A DNA stretch of 64,000 nucleotides from Owenweeksia sp963758205. GTDB lineage: Bacteria > Bacteroidota > Bacteroidia > Flavobacteriales > Schleiferiaceae. Shown here piece after piece: positions 25,050 through 34,364 of the stretch. The position numbers were made by a program, and so were the translations under genes. Where the stretch lies: assembly GCA_963758205.1 (NCBI GenBank), contig CAVWUM010000006.1:992001-1056000 (forward strand). The letters are read 5' to 3'. The number at the start of each line of letters is the position of its first letter. Positions within the stretch are counted from its first letter, which is position 1. The notes under the pieces were generated by a model. It was not told where the DNA came from and did no database searches. It saw nothing but the letters and a program-made list of their open reading frames with translations.

Positions 25050-26663
25050 TCAAAAGTCGTAATAAGTATTGAAAAACTCGGTACGCAACCCTACAAACAA
25101 ATAGTTGGATTGGCCCGCACTAAAGGGCAAGGTGTTACCATCCGCTGAAAGATTCCTTAGCCTGGCACCCAACTCCACCTTTAAGCCCGAAGCAGGATTT
25201 ACAAGCCACCCCGCCCGCAGCAATACATAGCTATATATACCCTCCAGGCCCTGACCTGTTTCATTTCCAAGTTGCTGCTCGCGTTCGTTGCTGGAAATGT
25301 AGATGTCCGTGCCCCAATCAGAACCATTGGTATCCAAACCAATATTACCCAGATGAAATCTTGCTTCAAATTCCCATCGGCCCTTTTGGTAAACCAGTTG
25401 TGCAAGTGCCTCATTAAAATTGGCACCCCAGGGGTGAGCCAACGGTTGACCGTAATGTCCATAGTTTGTGAGTGCATTGCGATGACTATAGGTATAAGGT
25501 CTGGCTCCGTTATACTCCAGCCGGGTAAAAAGCCCCTCAACACCAAAGGCATTATAATATTTAAGACCTATTTGCCAGGCAAATTTATTGGCCCAAAAGC
25601 CATCGCCATCCAGTAATCTTTCCAGGATAAATTCATCTAACAAAAACTGGCCATACCCCTGCAGCCCATCAGCAATTTTATAGGATGAAGCTATACCAAT
25701 GTGGGCGTTACCCGACCGGGAACCCACAGCGAACTCCACAGGACGATAAAAGATTACAGGATTGAAAAACGAAATATCGATACCTTCCTGCTGTGCTGTA
25801 TCCCCGGTAACAATGGCTTCAAAAAAACTGAGGTTCCATCTTGAGTTAATATTAATACTGAGGTAATGAGATGAGAGGTACTTTTTGGCATAAGCCCCGT
25901 TTGAACTAACCTGGGCCTGAGGCCTTACATCATAAAGCTGCGCCCAAAGGTTAGTGTACTTTATTTTCCAGAAGGTGGTTTCGATGCGGAGAAAAGGATA
26001 GTTAAAGGCGGCATCTGATAGAAACATGGATCTATAGCCTTCACCAAAAAAGTTGCGTCCCTGCCCTGCTGTAATGGAGAAAATTTCATCCGGAGTAAAA
26101 GTGACTTCTCCGGAAGGAATGCCAAAATCAAAACCACCGTTTCCAAAAGGCCTTGCAAAGCCCTGCCCCGGAACCACATTACGGTAACGAGTATAATCAG
26201 CAATATAGCCTGGGAAATCCGCTTGGTTTTCCAGATAGGAAGAAGTGAAAGATACCTTTTTACCCAGGCGCCCTTCTATTGTAAATCCGCGTGTATTTAC
26301 ATATTTAAAATCACCACTATTTTCAAGATCAGTTCCAACCTGAAAGTTTACAACGGGATCAATGGTAAACCAGAAGTTTTTACCAGATACATCCACAAGA
26401 TGCTCCTGAAAAGCTTTACGCCATAGCCACTTGCGATAACCAAAAGATAAGGTTTGTTGCCAGCTCTCGTGGCCTTTAATGATTACTGAGTCCATTTCCC
26501 AGGTATCAAAAGGCTGCATCGAGGTGTGTACATCTGCTCCTGTATTATAAAGAGGAGCCGTGTTTCGTAAACCTCTTATATGGTTTAGCCTCTGGTACTG
26601 GTATTGACCAAACAGTGAACTTGAAAAAAAAAGAAATAGTAAAAAGCCAGACAGCCTATTCAT
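25050..26663 (-). CDS. RemB/Wzi-like outer-membrane protein
   Basis: 537-residue outer-membrane beta-barrel with a signal peptide (FLLFLFFSSSLFGQ). It matches the capsule-assembly Wzi family in the form called RemB in gliding Flavobacteria: KNFWFTIDPVVNFQVGTD, GFTIEGRLGKKVSFTSSY, and GQGRNFFGEGYRSMFLSD. The C-terminus ends in aromatic YYDF, as barrel proteins do. Wzi holds surface polysaccharide, and RemB was linked to gliding motility. Here, overlapping the 4,6-dehydratase gene by 8 bp within an EPS locus, a polysaccharide-anchoring role is the simplest reading. Confidence 0.85.
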   Translation of the reverse strand: MNRLSGFLLFLFFSSSLFGQYQYQRLNHIRGLRNTAPLYNTGADVHTSMQPFDTWEMDSVIIKGHESWQQTLSFGYRKWLWRKAFQEHLVDVSGKNFWFTIDPVVNFQVGTDLENSGDFKYVNTRGFTIEGRLGKKVSFTSSYLENQADFPGYIADYTRYRNVVPGQGFARPFGNGGFDFGIPSGEVTFTPDEIFSITAGQGRNFFGEGYRSMFLSDAAFNYPFLRIETTFWKIKYTNLWAQLYDVRPQAQVSSNGAYAKKYLSSHYLSININSRWNLSFFEAIVTGDTAQQEGIDISFFNPVIFYRPVEFAVGSRSGNAHIGIASSYKIADGLQGYGQFLLDEFILERLLDGDGFWANKFAWQIGLKYYNAFGVEGLFTRLEYNGARPYTYSHRNALTNYGHYGQPLAHPWGANFNEALAQLVYQKGRWEFEARFHLGNIGLDTNGSDWGTDIYISSNEREQQLGNETGQGLEGIYSYVLLRAGWLVNPASGLKVELGARLRNLSADGNTLPFSAGQSNYLFVGLRTEFFNTYYDF

Positions 26664-28590
26664 TCACAATTTTCTTGAGATCGAGGCTGGCAAAGATGGA
26701 ATTATTACTGATAAATTCGGGAACAATCTTTTTTAAGCAACCCACCAGGGCGAGGTTATCGGTGCCTTGCATGGCTTCCTGTAAATCTTCAAAGCTGTGC
26801 ATTACTGATTTGTAGCTGTGGCTATCTACCTCAGCAATAAGAATTTTAGGGTGGTGGGTATTCTTTGTGTTTTCGCGAATGGCCAGTAACTCTTCATAAA
26901 GCTTTTCGCCCGGGCGCAATCCCACTTCCTTAATCTCTATATCCTTACCCAGCTGAAGCCCGCTGAGTTTTACCATTTTTTTGGCGAGGTCATAAATCTT
27001 TACCGATTCACCCATATCAAAAACAAATATTTCACCGCCCTGCCCCATACTACCCGCTTCCAGCACCAGGTTGCATGCCTCAGGTATAGTCATAAAATAG
27101 CGGGTAATACGCTTATCAGTAAGGGTAATAGGCCCACCGGTCTCAATCTGTTTTTTGAAAAGCGGAATTACGGAACCATTGGAACCTAAAACATTGCCGA
27201 AACGGGTTATTATGAACTGGGTTTTTACTCCTCGTTTATTTCCAAGACTTTGAGTATAGATTTCAGCACAACGCTTAGTGGAGCCCATTACATTGGTAGG
27301 GTTAACCGCCTTATCGGTAGAAACCATTACAAACTTCTCCACTCCAAAATCCACCGAAAGGTCAGCTATATTTTTAGTTCCAAACACATTTACTGCAACG
27401 GCTTCATATGGATTATTTTCCATTAATGGAACGTGCTTGTAGGCTGCTGCATGAAATACAATATCCGGCTCAAAAACCTCAAACACCTTTTTCATACGCT
27501 TTTTATTGGCCACATTGCCAATCACCATTTCGGCAACTTTAAGCGCTTTAGGGTGGTTTTGGCGAAGTTCTATTTCAAGATCGTATAAGGCAGATTCTGC
27601 CTGATCCAGCAACACCACCTTTTTGGGTGAATAGTATAAAAGCTGCCTTGAAATTTCACTACCGATAGAGCCTGCGGCACCTGTTACCAGAACCACCTTA
27701 TCCTTTATTTCGCGTGATATGTTTACGTTGTCAAGTATAATGGGATCCCTTTCCAGTAAATCCTCAATTTTAACCGGTTTTATCTGCTTGGCGCTAAGCT
27801 CACCCTGAATCCAGTTCTCAAAAGGAGGAACAATTTTTACCTGCAGGCCAAACTCCAGGCACATTTCCACAATTTCCTTTTTTCGCTTGCTGGACAAGGA
27901 TTTTTGTACCGATATAATAACCTGATGTGGGCGGTGCTTTTGTACAAACTCTTTGGTAAAAACCTTTTTGGGTTCGTAAACAACAACACCGCCAATAGCT
28001 TTGCCTCTTTTGTTTAAGTTGTCATCAATAAATCCTATTACCTCAGTATCCCTGGCCGGATCCTGAGTAAGTGTATGCATAGTTGTTAAACCGGAAGCTC
28101 CTGCCCCGTAAATCAAAACTCTCTTTTGGTTTACTCTTTTTGAAGCTACAATGGTATCGTACATATACTTTACAAGAAGTCTTGAACCAATTAGCGCAAA
28201 GTTGGTGCACAAAAAGTGGATAACGAGAATTGACCTTGGGACATACATCAGACCTCGGTCATTTATCGAAAGCTCTTCCATTAAGGATAACCCAAAAAGA
28301 CAAGCAACTGCGAAGCTGGCTCCTTTAAAAATATTAACAGCATCTTTTACATTAGTATGTCTTACAATACCAACGTAGGAGCGGCTTACCAAAAAGCCAA
28401 TACCGTAAAAAAGTAGTATTATCGGGAGCTTTTCTAATGCGCCATTCTCGGCCGAAGCAATAAAATCGAAGTTAAAGCGAATGAGTACAGACAGCGCATA
28501 GGCACATAGAACCAGGAAAATATCGAGTAAGAGAATTATCCATCGCGCCAGGTAGCGATCGGTATGGTTCAGAATAAATTCCTTGAGCAT
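26656..28590 (-). CDS. PglF/CapD/WbpM-type UDP-sugar 4,6-dehydratase
   Basis: 644-residue membrane enzyme: four N-terminal helices (about 1-140), a CoA-binding/Rossmann domain (LIYGAGASGLTTM), then a SDR domain (VTGAAGSIGSEISRQL near residue 303; VSTDKAVNPTNVMGSTKR, with Met replacing the usual catalytic Tyr as in FlaA1/WbpM). Such enzymes convert UDP-GlcNAc to UDP-2-acetamido-2,6-dideoxy-4-ketohexose, the first step to bacillosamine or QuiNAc/FucNAc. The start is ATG 28590 because the in-frame ATG at 28623 falls inside the promoter. Confidence 0.92.
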   Translation of the reverse strand: MLKEFILNHTDRYLARWIILLLDIFLVLCAYALSVLIRFNFDFIASAENGALEKLPIILLFYGIGFLVSRSYVGIVRHTNVKDAVNIFKGASFAVACLFGLSLMEELSINDRGLMYVPRSILVIHFLCTNFALIGSRLLVKYMYDTIVASKRVNQKRVLIYGAGASGLTTMHTLTQDPARDTEVIGFIDDNLNKRGKAIGGVVVYEPKKVFTKEFVQKHRPHQVIISVQKSLSSKRKKEIVEMCLEFGLQVKIVPPFENWIQGELSAKQIKPVKIEDLLERDPIILDNVNISREIKDKVVLVTGAAGSIGSEISRQLLYYSPKKVVLLDQAESALYDLEIELRQNHPKALKVAEMVIGNVANKKRMKKVFEVFEPDIVFHAAAYKHVPLMENNPYEAVAVNVFGTKNIADLSVDFGVEKFVMVSTDKAVNPTNVMGSTKRCAEIYTQSLGNKRGVKTQFIITRFGNVLGSNGSVIPLFKKQIETGGPITLTDKRITRYFMTIPEACNLVLEAGSMGQGGEIFVFDMGESVKIYDLAKKMVKLSGLQLGKDIEIKEVGLRPGEKLYEELLAIRENTKNTHHPKILIAEVDSHSYKSVMHSFEDLQEAMQGTDNLALVGCLKKIVPEFISNNSIFASLDLKKIVNE

Positions 28591-28620
28591 ATTAGGTCGG
28601 AGTAGTGGTTTACAAGATGC

Positions 28621-28648
28621 CAAAAATAACTAATAACCATCAAATCAA
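28621..28648 (-). promoter_or_regulatory. promoter of the dehydratase-remB-xrtF unit, TTG-N17-TATTTTTG
   Basis: TTG at 28648-28646 and TATTTTTG at 28628-28621, 17 bp apart, in an AT-rich 200-bp gap. It would place transcription start about 20 bp before ATG 28590. Confidence 0.5.
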
Positions 28649-28822
28649 TACGTTGCAATGCATAAAATGCAAATTAATTAATAACTCTAAATGGTTAATA
28701 AAATATTAACATTAACTGATTATCAATGTTTAGCACTATCGTTTTTAAGATGAAGATGATCTTGAATAACTTCATGTGAACTGAGTAATTATCATATCAC
28801 AGTAGTAATTATCTGTAACTCT
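28649..28822. other. AT-rich gap within the polysaccharide locus
   Basis: Non-coding stretch between the aminotransferase and dehydratase genes, the longest gap in the locus interior. It is rich in TTAAT/ATTAA strings but holds no clear terminator or RNA gene. It separates the polysaccharide genes into two transcription units. Confidence 0.5.
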
Positions 28823-30076
28823 TTAGCTACGTTTAATAAAACATTGATCTAACACATTAAATATTCTCTCAAAATCCGTGTCTTTAAGTGAGGAGCCACT
28901 TGGTAAACAAAGTCCATTATTAAATAATCCTTCCGAAAGACCATTACCAACATAAGGATAGCCTTTAAAAACGGGTTGGAGGTGCATGGGCTTCCACAGA
29001 GGGCGACATTCAATATTATTCTTTTCCATCCTCTGTATTATATCAGCTGAACTTACCCCATTGTTTTTCTCAGGTTCTAAAACTAAAGTTGTTAGCCATC
29101 TATTACTAAAGCTTTCATCCGCCTCTTCCTGAAATTGAAAATTGAATCCTCTTTGATTTAATGCATTAAAATACTTTCGATAACCTTCGTGATTCGCCCT
29201 TCTTGCATTTACCCTGCTATTCAGCAATTTCATTTGTCCTCGCCCCAAGGCTGCTAAAATGTTACTCATCCTATAATTATAACCTATCTCAGAATGTTGA
29301 AAGTGCAAAGCTTCCTCCCGAGCCTGTGTGGCTAAAAAACGTGCCTTTTTTATCAACCCATGATTATCACTAACCAAAGCACCTCCACCACTGCTGGTTA
29401 TAATTTTATTGCCATTAAATGAGTAAACACCAATATCTCCTATTGTTCCGGTATGTTTTCCCCGATGTGTAGAACCCATGGACTCTGCGGCATCTTCAAT
29501 AACTACTAGCTTGTACTTTTTGGCAATCGCCATAATAGCATCCATATTGGCTGGCATGCCGTATAGGTGCACGGGAATGATGGCTTTTGGTTTGTAGTTT
29601 GCGGTTTTAGGTTGAACATTGTCTCCCCCCGTTCTTTGGACAGCCCTTCCAGAGGGGGATAGGTGCCCACCCCTCACCCCTACCGAAGGGAGGGTAATAG
29701 TTCCATCCAAAGCAGACTGGATGGCTTTTTCAAGATGTTTTGGGCACATATTCCATGAACCGGGTTCGGAGTCGATAAATACCGGTATAGCACCCTGATA
29801 AATAATGGGGTTTACAGACCCAATATGAGTGTGTGTCTGTATGAATACAAGGTCTCCGGGCCCCACATCCAACACTTTTAAAGCCAAGTGGATGGCCGCA
29901 GTGGCGGAGTTTAATAAGCAACAAGCCTGAGACCCAACTGTCCTGCAAATTTCGTTTTCCCACTTATCAAGGTGAGGACCTACGGGCGCCACCCAATTGG
30001 AATCAAGTGCCTGTACTACTAATTCCTTTTCATCAGAGCCAAGGTGCGGAGGTGAAAGGTATATTCTATCCGTCAT
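28823..30076 (-). CDS. DegT/PglE-like aminotransferase with a repeat-encoded insertion
   Basis: PLP-dependent sugar aminotransferase (DegT/DnrJ/EryC1/StrS fold), of the kind that aminates the 4-keto sugar from PglF. Schiff-base Lys is in SFNGNKIITSSGGG (about residue 222); VVIEDAAESMGSTHRGKHTG is the family Asp/PLP region. Unusually, about 38 residues from DGTITLPSVG to TANYK are inserted before KAIIPVHLYGMPANMD. Their DNA is a GC-rich inverted repeat. The frame is kept, and the core motifs are intact, so the enzyme may be active. It overlaps the PglD-like gene by 11 bp. Confidence 0.88.
   Translation of the reverse strand: MTDRIYLSPPHLGSDEKELVVQALDSNWVAPVGPHLDKWENEICRTVGSQACCLLNSATAAIHLALKVLDVGPGDLVFIQTHTHIGSVNPIIYQGAIPVFIDSEPGSWNMCPKHLEKAIQSALDGTITLPSVGVRGGHLSPSGRAVQRTGGDNVQPKTANYKPKAIIPVHLYGMPANMDAIMAIAKKYKLVVIEDAAESMGSTHRGKHTGTIGDIGVYSFNGNKIITSSGGGALVSDNHGLIKKARFLATQAREEALHFQHSEIGYNYRMSNILAALGRGQMKLLNSRVNARRANHEGYRKYFNALNQRGFNFQFQEEADESFSNRWLTTLVLEPEKNNGVSSADIIQRMEKNNIECRPLWKPMHLQPVFKGYPYVGNGLSEGLFNNGLCLPSGSSLKDTDFERIFNVLDQCFIKRS
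29600..29708 (-). repeat. in-frame palindromic repeat inside the aminotransferase gene
   Basis: Arms CCCTTCCAGAGGGG (29644-29657) and CCCCTACCGAAGGG (29677-29690) are inverted copies matching at 11 of 14 positions. The insert is C-rich and unlike the neighbouring sequence, and encodes a Gly/Pro/Ser/Arg-rich stretch that family members lack. Similar CCCCTC/GAGGGG repeats are intergenic in many Bacteroidota; here it is inside an open frame. Exact borders are uncertain. Confidence 0.65.
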
Positions 30077-30707
30077 TTTTCAATTCTTTTGCAGGAATAC
30101 CCACATAGGTTTTACCAGCCGGCACATCACGGTTTACCACTGCACCGGCCCCAATTATAGAGTTATCTCCAATAACCGCTTCCTTAATAATATTGACACC
30201 AGTTCCTATAAACACCCTGTTTTTCAGTTTAGTCCCACCACTTATGTTTGTCCCCGGCATTATTGAGCAATAATCGCCTATTGCTGTATCGTGTCCGATA
30301 GTGCAGGAGAGATTTAATAGGTTAAAATCACCCAACCCAATATTAGTGGTTAAAATACAGCCATCTGTAATTATATTTCCTTTGCCCATACTCAACTCAT
30401 CTACATTATGTATACGGGCATTAGGGTGTACGAGGTTTGGATATTCAATATTGCTATTATGAATTGAATTAATAACCTTATACTTTATTTGAGGGTTACC
30501 AATAGCAATGACAGCGCAAACGGACTTATTGTAGTCATTCAGCCACTCTATGTTTCCGAGAACTTCAAAACCATTAATAACGGTTCCCACAGTAACGCCA
30601 TCATCTATAAAGCCTAAAATGCGGAAGTTATTCGCTAAGGAATATTGTACCATAGCGGCCACCTCCCGTCCTAACCCTCCGGCACCAATAAGCAGTAATT
30701 CTCTCAA
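30066..30707 (-). CDS. PglD/NeuD-like sugar O/N-acetyltransferase
   Basis: 213-residue acyltransferase: an N-terminal Rossmann-like UDP-sugar-binding domain (LLIGAGGLGREVAAMV), then a left-handed beta-helix built of hexapeptide repeats (IGLGDFNLLNLSCTIGHDTA, IGDYCSIMPGTNISGG, IGDNSIIGAGAVVNRDVPAG). PglD acetylates UDP-4-amino-sugar to UDP-diNAcBac. The catalytic His is probably that in IGHDTA. It overlaps the aminotransferase gene, exactly the partner expected for this pathway. Confidence 0.9.
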   Translation of the reverse strand: MRELLLIGAGGLGREVAAMVQYSLANNFRILGFIDDGVTVGTVINGFEVLGNIEWLNDYNKSVCAVIAIGNPQIKYKVINSIHNSNIEYPNLVHPNARIHNVDELSMGKGNIITDGCILTTNIGLGDFNLLNLSCTIGHDTAIGDYCSIMPGTNISGGTKLKNRVFIGTGVNIIKEAVIGDNSIIGAGAVVNRDVPAGKTYVGIPAKELKNDG

Positions 30708-30740
30708 AACAGTTTAGGCCTTAGATAATAAAATTCAAAG

Positions 30741-31850
30741 CTATGATTTAGAAAGGTAGGTGCTGAGCTGTTGCTGAACATAAATTTCACTAGAATAATT
30801 AACATTTTGTGACAATAGCTTTCGCTTCATGGCAACAATCTTTTCATGATGGTTAATAAGTTCTTCCAGGTATCTTAAAAAGGAATACTGGCTAACCTCA
30901 TCGGTTAGAAACCCGTTTTGCTGCTCTTTTATAAGATCTTCCACGCCTCTCACCTTATATCCTAAAATGGGTAAATTCATGGTAAGGGCTTCCATTAGGG
31001 TAACGGGCAACCCCTCTCTATGACTGGGGAATAGGAGCAGATCTGCAATGGCCATATACTTTTCAACTTCATTACTCCATCCTACATCTATAATGTTGCT
31101 TGGTAAATACTCTTTTTCCTTTGCGGGATGCAGCGTGTCTGCTGAACCGCAGGTAATAATCTTAAGACGGGGTATTGCACTAAACCTACGCGCAGCCTCA
31201 ATTACCGTGTAGTAACCCTTAAAAGAGGTATACCGCCCAACGTACAGAAGTACCAAGTCATTATCCTTCAAGTTAAGTTCTGACCTTAACTCACTAACTT
31301 TTTCAGCACCAAATTTTTGCGGATTAAACTTTTCCCGGTTTACACCTACACCGGGTATCGGTAGCCGATGCACATTTTCCCTATGCTGTAAACTATCATA
31401 ATCATAACTATTCAAAACTTCAACCCTATCCACGTTCTTTATCGCGTACCTCTCTAATAGGCCAGCAACCTTACCCTTTAAAGTAGAATCCAGCAGATAA
31501 TAAACTCCATGCAAGGTTATCCACTTTTGAGCTTTAACAGGGATTGATGCCAAAAGAAAAACGGCCGAAATAAAATGGGCATGTACAATATCCGCATTCA
31601 GCTTTTTCAAAACTTTTTTAATAGCGATACGGCTCCTCAAAAGTTTTAATGGATTCACGGTTCTGAAATCAGGTACAAAATGCACCTGAACATTTGACGG
31701 AATATTACCTTCCTCATCAAAGGCCGCTCTCGGTGAAGTCACTAAGTGAAACTGAATATTCTTAGAACCAGCGCTTAGCAGGGGAATAAAAAATGCCTTT
31801 GCACTTGAGATGGAGGGAACAAGCAACGCTATTTTAAGCTTGCGGCTCAA
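30741..31850 (-). CDS. GT4 glycosyltransferase, PglA-like
   Basis: 369-residue GT-B fold enzyme. The N-terminal half has IALLVPSISSAKAFFIPLL and ADIVHAHFISAVFLL; the C-terminal nucleotide-sugar domain has LLYVGRYTSFKGYYTVIEA and the E-x7-E-type PSHREGLPVTLMEALTMNLP. Position next to the PglC-like initiating enzyme suggests it adds the second sugar to the undecaprenyl-linked acceptor, as PglA does. It overlaps the sugar-transferase gene by 4 bp. Donor unknown. Confidence 0.88.
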   Translation of the reverse strand: MSRKLKIALLVPSISSAKAFFIPLLSAGSKNIQFHLVTSPRAAFDEEGNIPSNVQVHFVPDFRTVNPLKLLRSRIAIKKVLKKLNADIVHAHFISAVFLLASIPVKAQKWITLHGVYYLLDSTLKGKVAGLLERYAIKNVDRVEVLNSYDYDSLQHRENVHRLPIPGVGVNREKFNPQKFGAEKVSELRSELNLKDNDLVLLYVGRYTSFKGYYTVIEAARRFSAIPRLKIITCGSADTLHPAKEKEYLPSNIIDVGWSNEVEKYMAIADLLLFPSHREGLPVTLMEALTMNLPILGYKVRGVEDLIKEQQNGFLTDEVSQYSFLRYLEELINHHEKIVAMKRKLLSQNVNYSSEIYVQQQLSTYLSKS

Positions 31851-32452
31851 TTTTGACTGTCCGTTTGATTGTTACCGGTAAATGGTCTTCTCATTTGCAC
31901 CTCTCCTGTACCAGGCGTAACAACCCTTAACACGGTTAAAGCCATAATCTTTAAATCGAGCCAAAAGCCCTGATGCTGCACATACCAAACATCCAGCTCA
32001 AACTGCTCAGCCCAACTTAGTTTATTTCTGCCCTTTACCTGTGCCCAACCGGTAATTCCGGGTTTTACATCATGCCGTTTTTGCTGCTCCTGGCTATATA
32101 AAGGCCCATATTCTGGTAACAGCGGTCTTGGGCCTACAAAGCTCATTTCTCCTTTTAAAATATTAAGCAGTTGTGGCACTTCATCAAGGGACGTTTTGCG
32201 CAACCACTTACCCCTGGTGGTTAGTCTTTCACCATCGGTTTTAGAGGTATCAGCAGACATTGTTCTGAATTTCAGGAGTTGAAATTCTCGGCCCTTATGC
32301 CCTATACGCTTTTGGGTAAAAAACAGCTTTTGGCATTTGAAAACTCTAAGACCAATTAATATCAAAAGTAAAATAGCAATAGGAAGCAATATGACCGATA
32401 AGACAAAGGCCAGCATCCAATCTATCACACCTTTGATATTTTTATAGCTCAA
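31847..32452 (-). CDS. initiating sugar-1-phosphate transferase, PglC-like
   Basis: 201-residue phosphoglycosyl transferase with one N-terminal membrane helix (WMLAFVLSVILLPIAILLLI) and the family motifs KFRTMSADTS and DEVPQLLNILKGEMSFVGPRP (catalytic Asp-Glu). Small size matches PglC, which joins diNAcBac-1-phosphate to undecaprenyl phosphate. A second enzyme of the same family is encoded at 35018. It overlaps the aminotransferase gene at 32442 by 11 bp. Confidence 0.92.
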   Translation of the reverse strand: MSYKNIKGVIDWMLAFVLSVILLPIAILLLILIGLRVFKCQKLFFTQKRIGHKGREFQLLKFRTMSADTSKTDGERLTTRGKWLRKTSLDEVPQLLNILKGEMSFVGPRPLLPEYGPLYSQEQQKRHDVKPGITGWAQVKGRNKLSWAEQFELDVWYVQHQGFWLDLKIMALTVLRVVTPGTGEVQMRRPFTGNNQTDSQN

Positions 32453-33674
32453 CGGTATTACTTTTCTTCATCAGCGCATTGTAGCTATCTTCAATACTGC
32501 TCACAATATAGGTTAGCTGATCCTGACTTAACCCAGGATAAATAGGTAAAGTAATCACATTATGATATTGGTCAAAGGCCCTTGGATAGTCATTAATATC
32601 ATAACCTGAGTTTTTAAAGAAGGTAAACATGGGCATGGGCACGAAATGCACATTAACACTAACTCCCGTTGCCATTATTAAGTCAATTAACTCATCACGC
32701 TGATCTTCGGTAATATCTTTAAAACGCAAGGCATACAGGTGGTAAGAGCTTTCACGCTCTATTGTTTCGCCATAAGGCAAAATGGCCCAGTCCTTTTTGG
32801 AGAAAAACTTTTCATAATACTCAAAAATCTTTTTACGCTCCTTCAAAAGTGTATCGTACTTATTAAGCTGAACCAGACCTACAGCCGCATTCAAATCCGG
32901 CATATTGCATTTCATGCCCTGCTCTACAATATCATACCTCCAGCCACCCGTAGTTTTAGTAAAAGCATCCTTGGTTTGCCCATTTAGTGCAAACCTCCTT
33001 AAAAGGCGATAGCATTCATCAGGATCAAAGGCCTCAGGCAGATTTAAACAAACGGCACCACCTTCAGCCGTGGTTACATTTTTTACCGCATGAAAAGAAA
33101 ATATAGTCACATCACACAGGCTACCGGTCTTCTTCCCTTTATAAGAGGCTCCAATGGAATGGGCCGCATCTGAAATTACTGTAATACGCCCTATTTGCTT
33201 TTGGAAATCTGACGATGGATTAAATTGCCTTTTGATAGGCTCCTCTTCAACCAGGGCATTTATTGCGTCATAATCACAGGGCCAACCACCAATATCCACA
33301 GGCATTATAGCCTTGGTTTTAGATGTAATGGCCTTACGGATACCTTCCACGGAAATGGAAAAACCTTCTCCACAATCAACCATTACAGGTGTAGCCCCGA
33401 TATTAAGTACAGAAAGTGCGGTGGCGCTATAGGTGTATGCCGGCACAATTACTTCATCGCCCGGGCCAATCCCCATCCACTTCATAAAAAGCATTGCTCC
33501 TGAGGTCCATGAATTTACTCCCAATGCCGCCTGGCAACCTGTGTATTCACAGATTAAATCCTCCAGAGCCTTTACCTTCGGGCCAGTGGTTATCCAGCCA
33601 CTATTCAAAGTATCTACTACCTCATTAATCACGTCCTGATCCACATAAGGTGGAGAAAAAGGAATCTTCATCAT
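32442..33674 (-). CDS. DegT/DnrJ/EryC1/StrS aminotransferase (second)
   Basis: 410-residue PLP enzyme with FSPPYVDQDVINEVVDTLNSGW at the start, the Asp region VISDAAHSIGASYKGKKTG, and the Schiff-base Lys in SFHAVKNVTTAEGGAV (about residue 197). It is a separate subgroup from the enzyme at 28823, so there may be two different amino sugars, or one enzyme acts in the other pathway. Coupled by 4 bp overlap to the PIG-L gene upstream. Confidence 0.9.
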   Translation of the reverse strand: MMKIPFSPPYVDQDVINEVVDTLNSGWITTGPKVKALEDLICEYTGCQAALGVNSWTSGAMLFMKWMGIGPGDEVIVPAYTYSATALSVLNIGATPVMVDCGEGFSISVEGIRKAITSKTKAIMPVDIGGWPCDYDAINALVEEEPIKRQFNPSSDFQKQIGRITVISDAAHSIGASYKGKKTGSLCDVTIFSFHAVKNVTTAEGGAVCLNLPEAFDPDECYRLLRRFALNGQTKDAFTKTTGGWRYDIVEQGMKCNMPDLNAAVGLVQLNKYDTLLKERKKIFEYYEKFFSKKDWAILPYGETIERESSYHLYALRFKDITEDQRDELIDLIMATGVSVNVHFVPMPMFTFFKNSGYDINDYPRAFDQYHNVITLPIYPGLSQDQLTYIVSSIEDSYNALMKKSNTVEL

Positions 33675-34364
33675 TTCCAGAATTTTCTAACAGTTACAAA
33701 AGCCTCGGCCGCATGGCAGTTTACTACCTTACCCCAACGGAGTGCCACTTCTTCCATTCCTTTTAAGGATCTTGGATGAGGATAATCCCTTAACTCATCT
33801 GAGTAGCATTTCATGGCCTCCAGCTTCGGTTTCAAGAGTTTCGCTGATATCAACAAAGTAGTTTGGTATAAAATACGATTCGGCAAAAGGCGCCCCCCAC
33901 TCCGTGGATGAAAGAGTTTCGTAACAATATACTTCGGGTGCAAACTGACTTCCTACGCTGCGAAAAGCAGTAATACCTGCTTTAAACACTACCTGATGAT
34001 CCATGTTGGCATCACCTCTGTGGTGCATAAAAACTATATCGGGCTTAACTTGACTTGCCACCCTTTCGATGGTCTTAACCAAATCTACAAGCGGTATGGT
34101 ATCCAATGCCTGGTCGGGCAAGGGTTCCAAAAAAATATCTTTCAGGCCAATTATTTCAGCCGACTTTTCTGCAGCTTCATTTCTGCGCGCCATGGTAGTT
34201 TTTACATCTGCAGAAAGATTATAATCAGAACGTGAACTATGGCCATCAGTAAGAATATGAGCGTACACCTCATCACCATTTAAAACATGTTTCCTGAGTG
34301 TACCTCCCAATCCGATTATCTCATCATCAGGATGTGCCCCTACTACCAATATTTTTTTCATCAA
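33671..34364 (-). pseudogene. PIG-L/LmbE-family deacetylase, frameshifted near C-terminus
   Basis: GlcNAc-type N-deacetylase of the PIG-L family: zinc motif VVGAHPDDEIIGLGG and FMHHRGDANMDHQ. After ISETLETE the frame shifts and stops at 33795. Removing one base near 33827 makes ETKLEAMKCYSDELRDYPHP and ends at 33671 with 231 codons in all. Zinc residues lie before the break. Such enzymes remove acetyl groups from amino sugars, fitting the locus. The break is likely a sequence error. Coupled by overlap to the HAD gene upstream. Confidence 0.82.
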
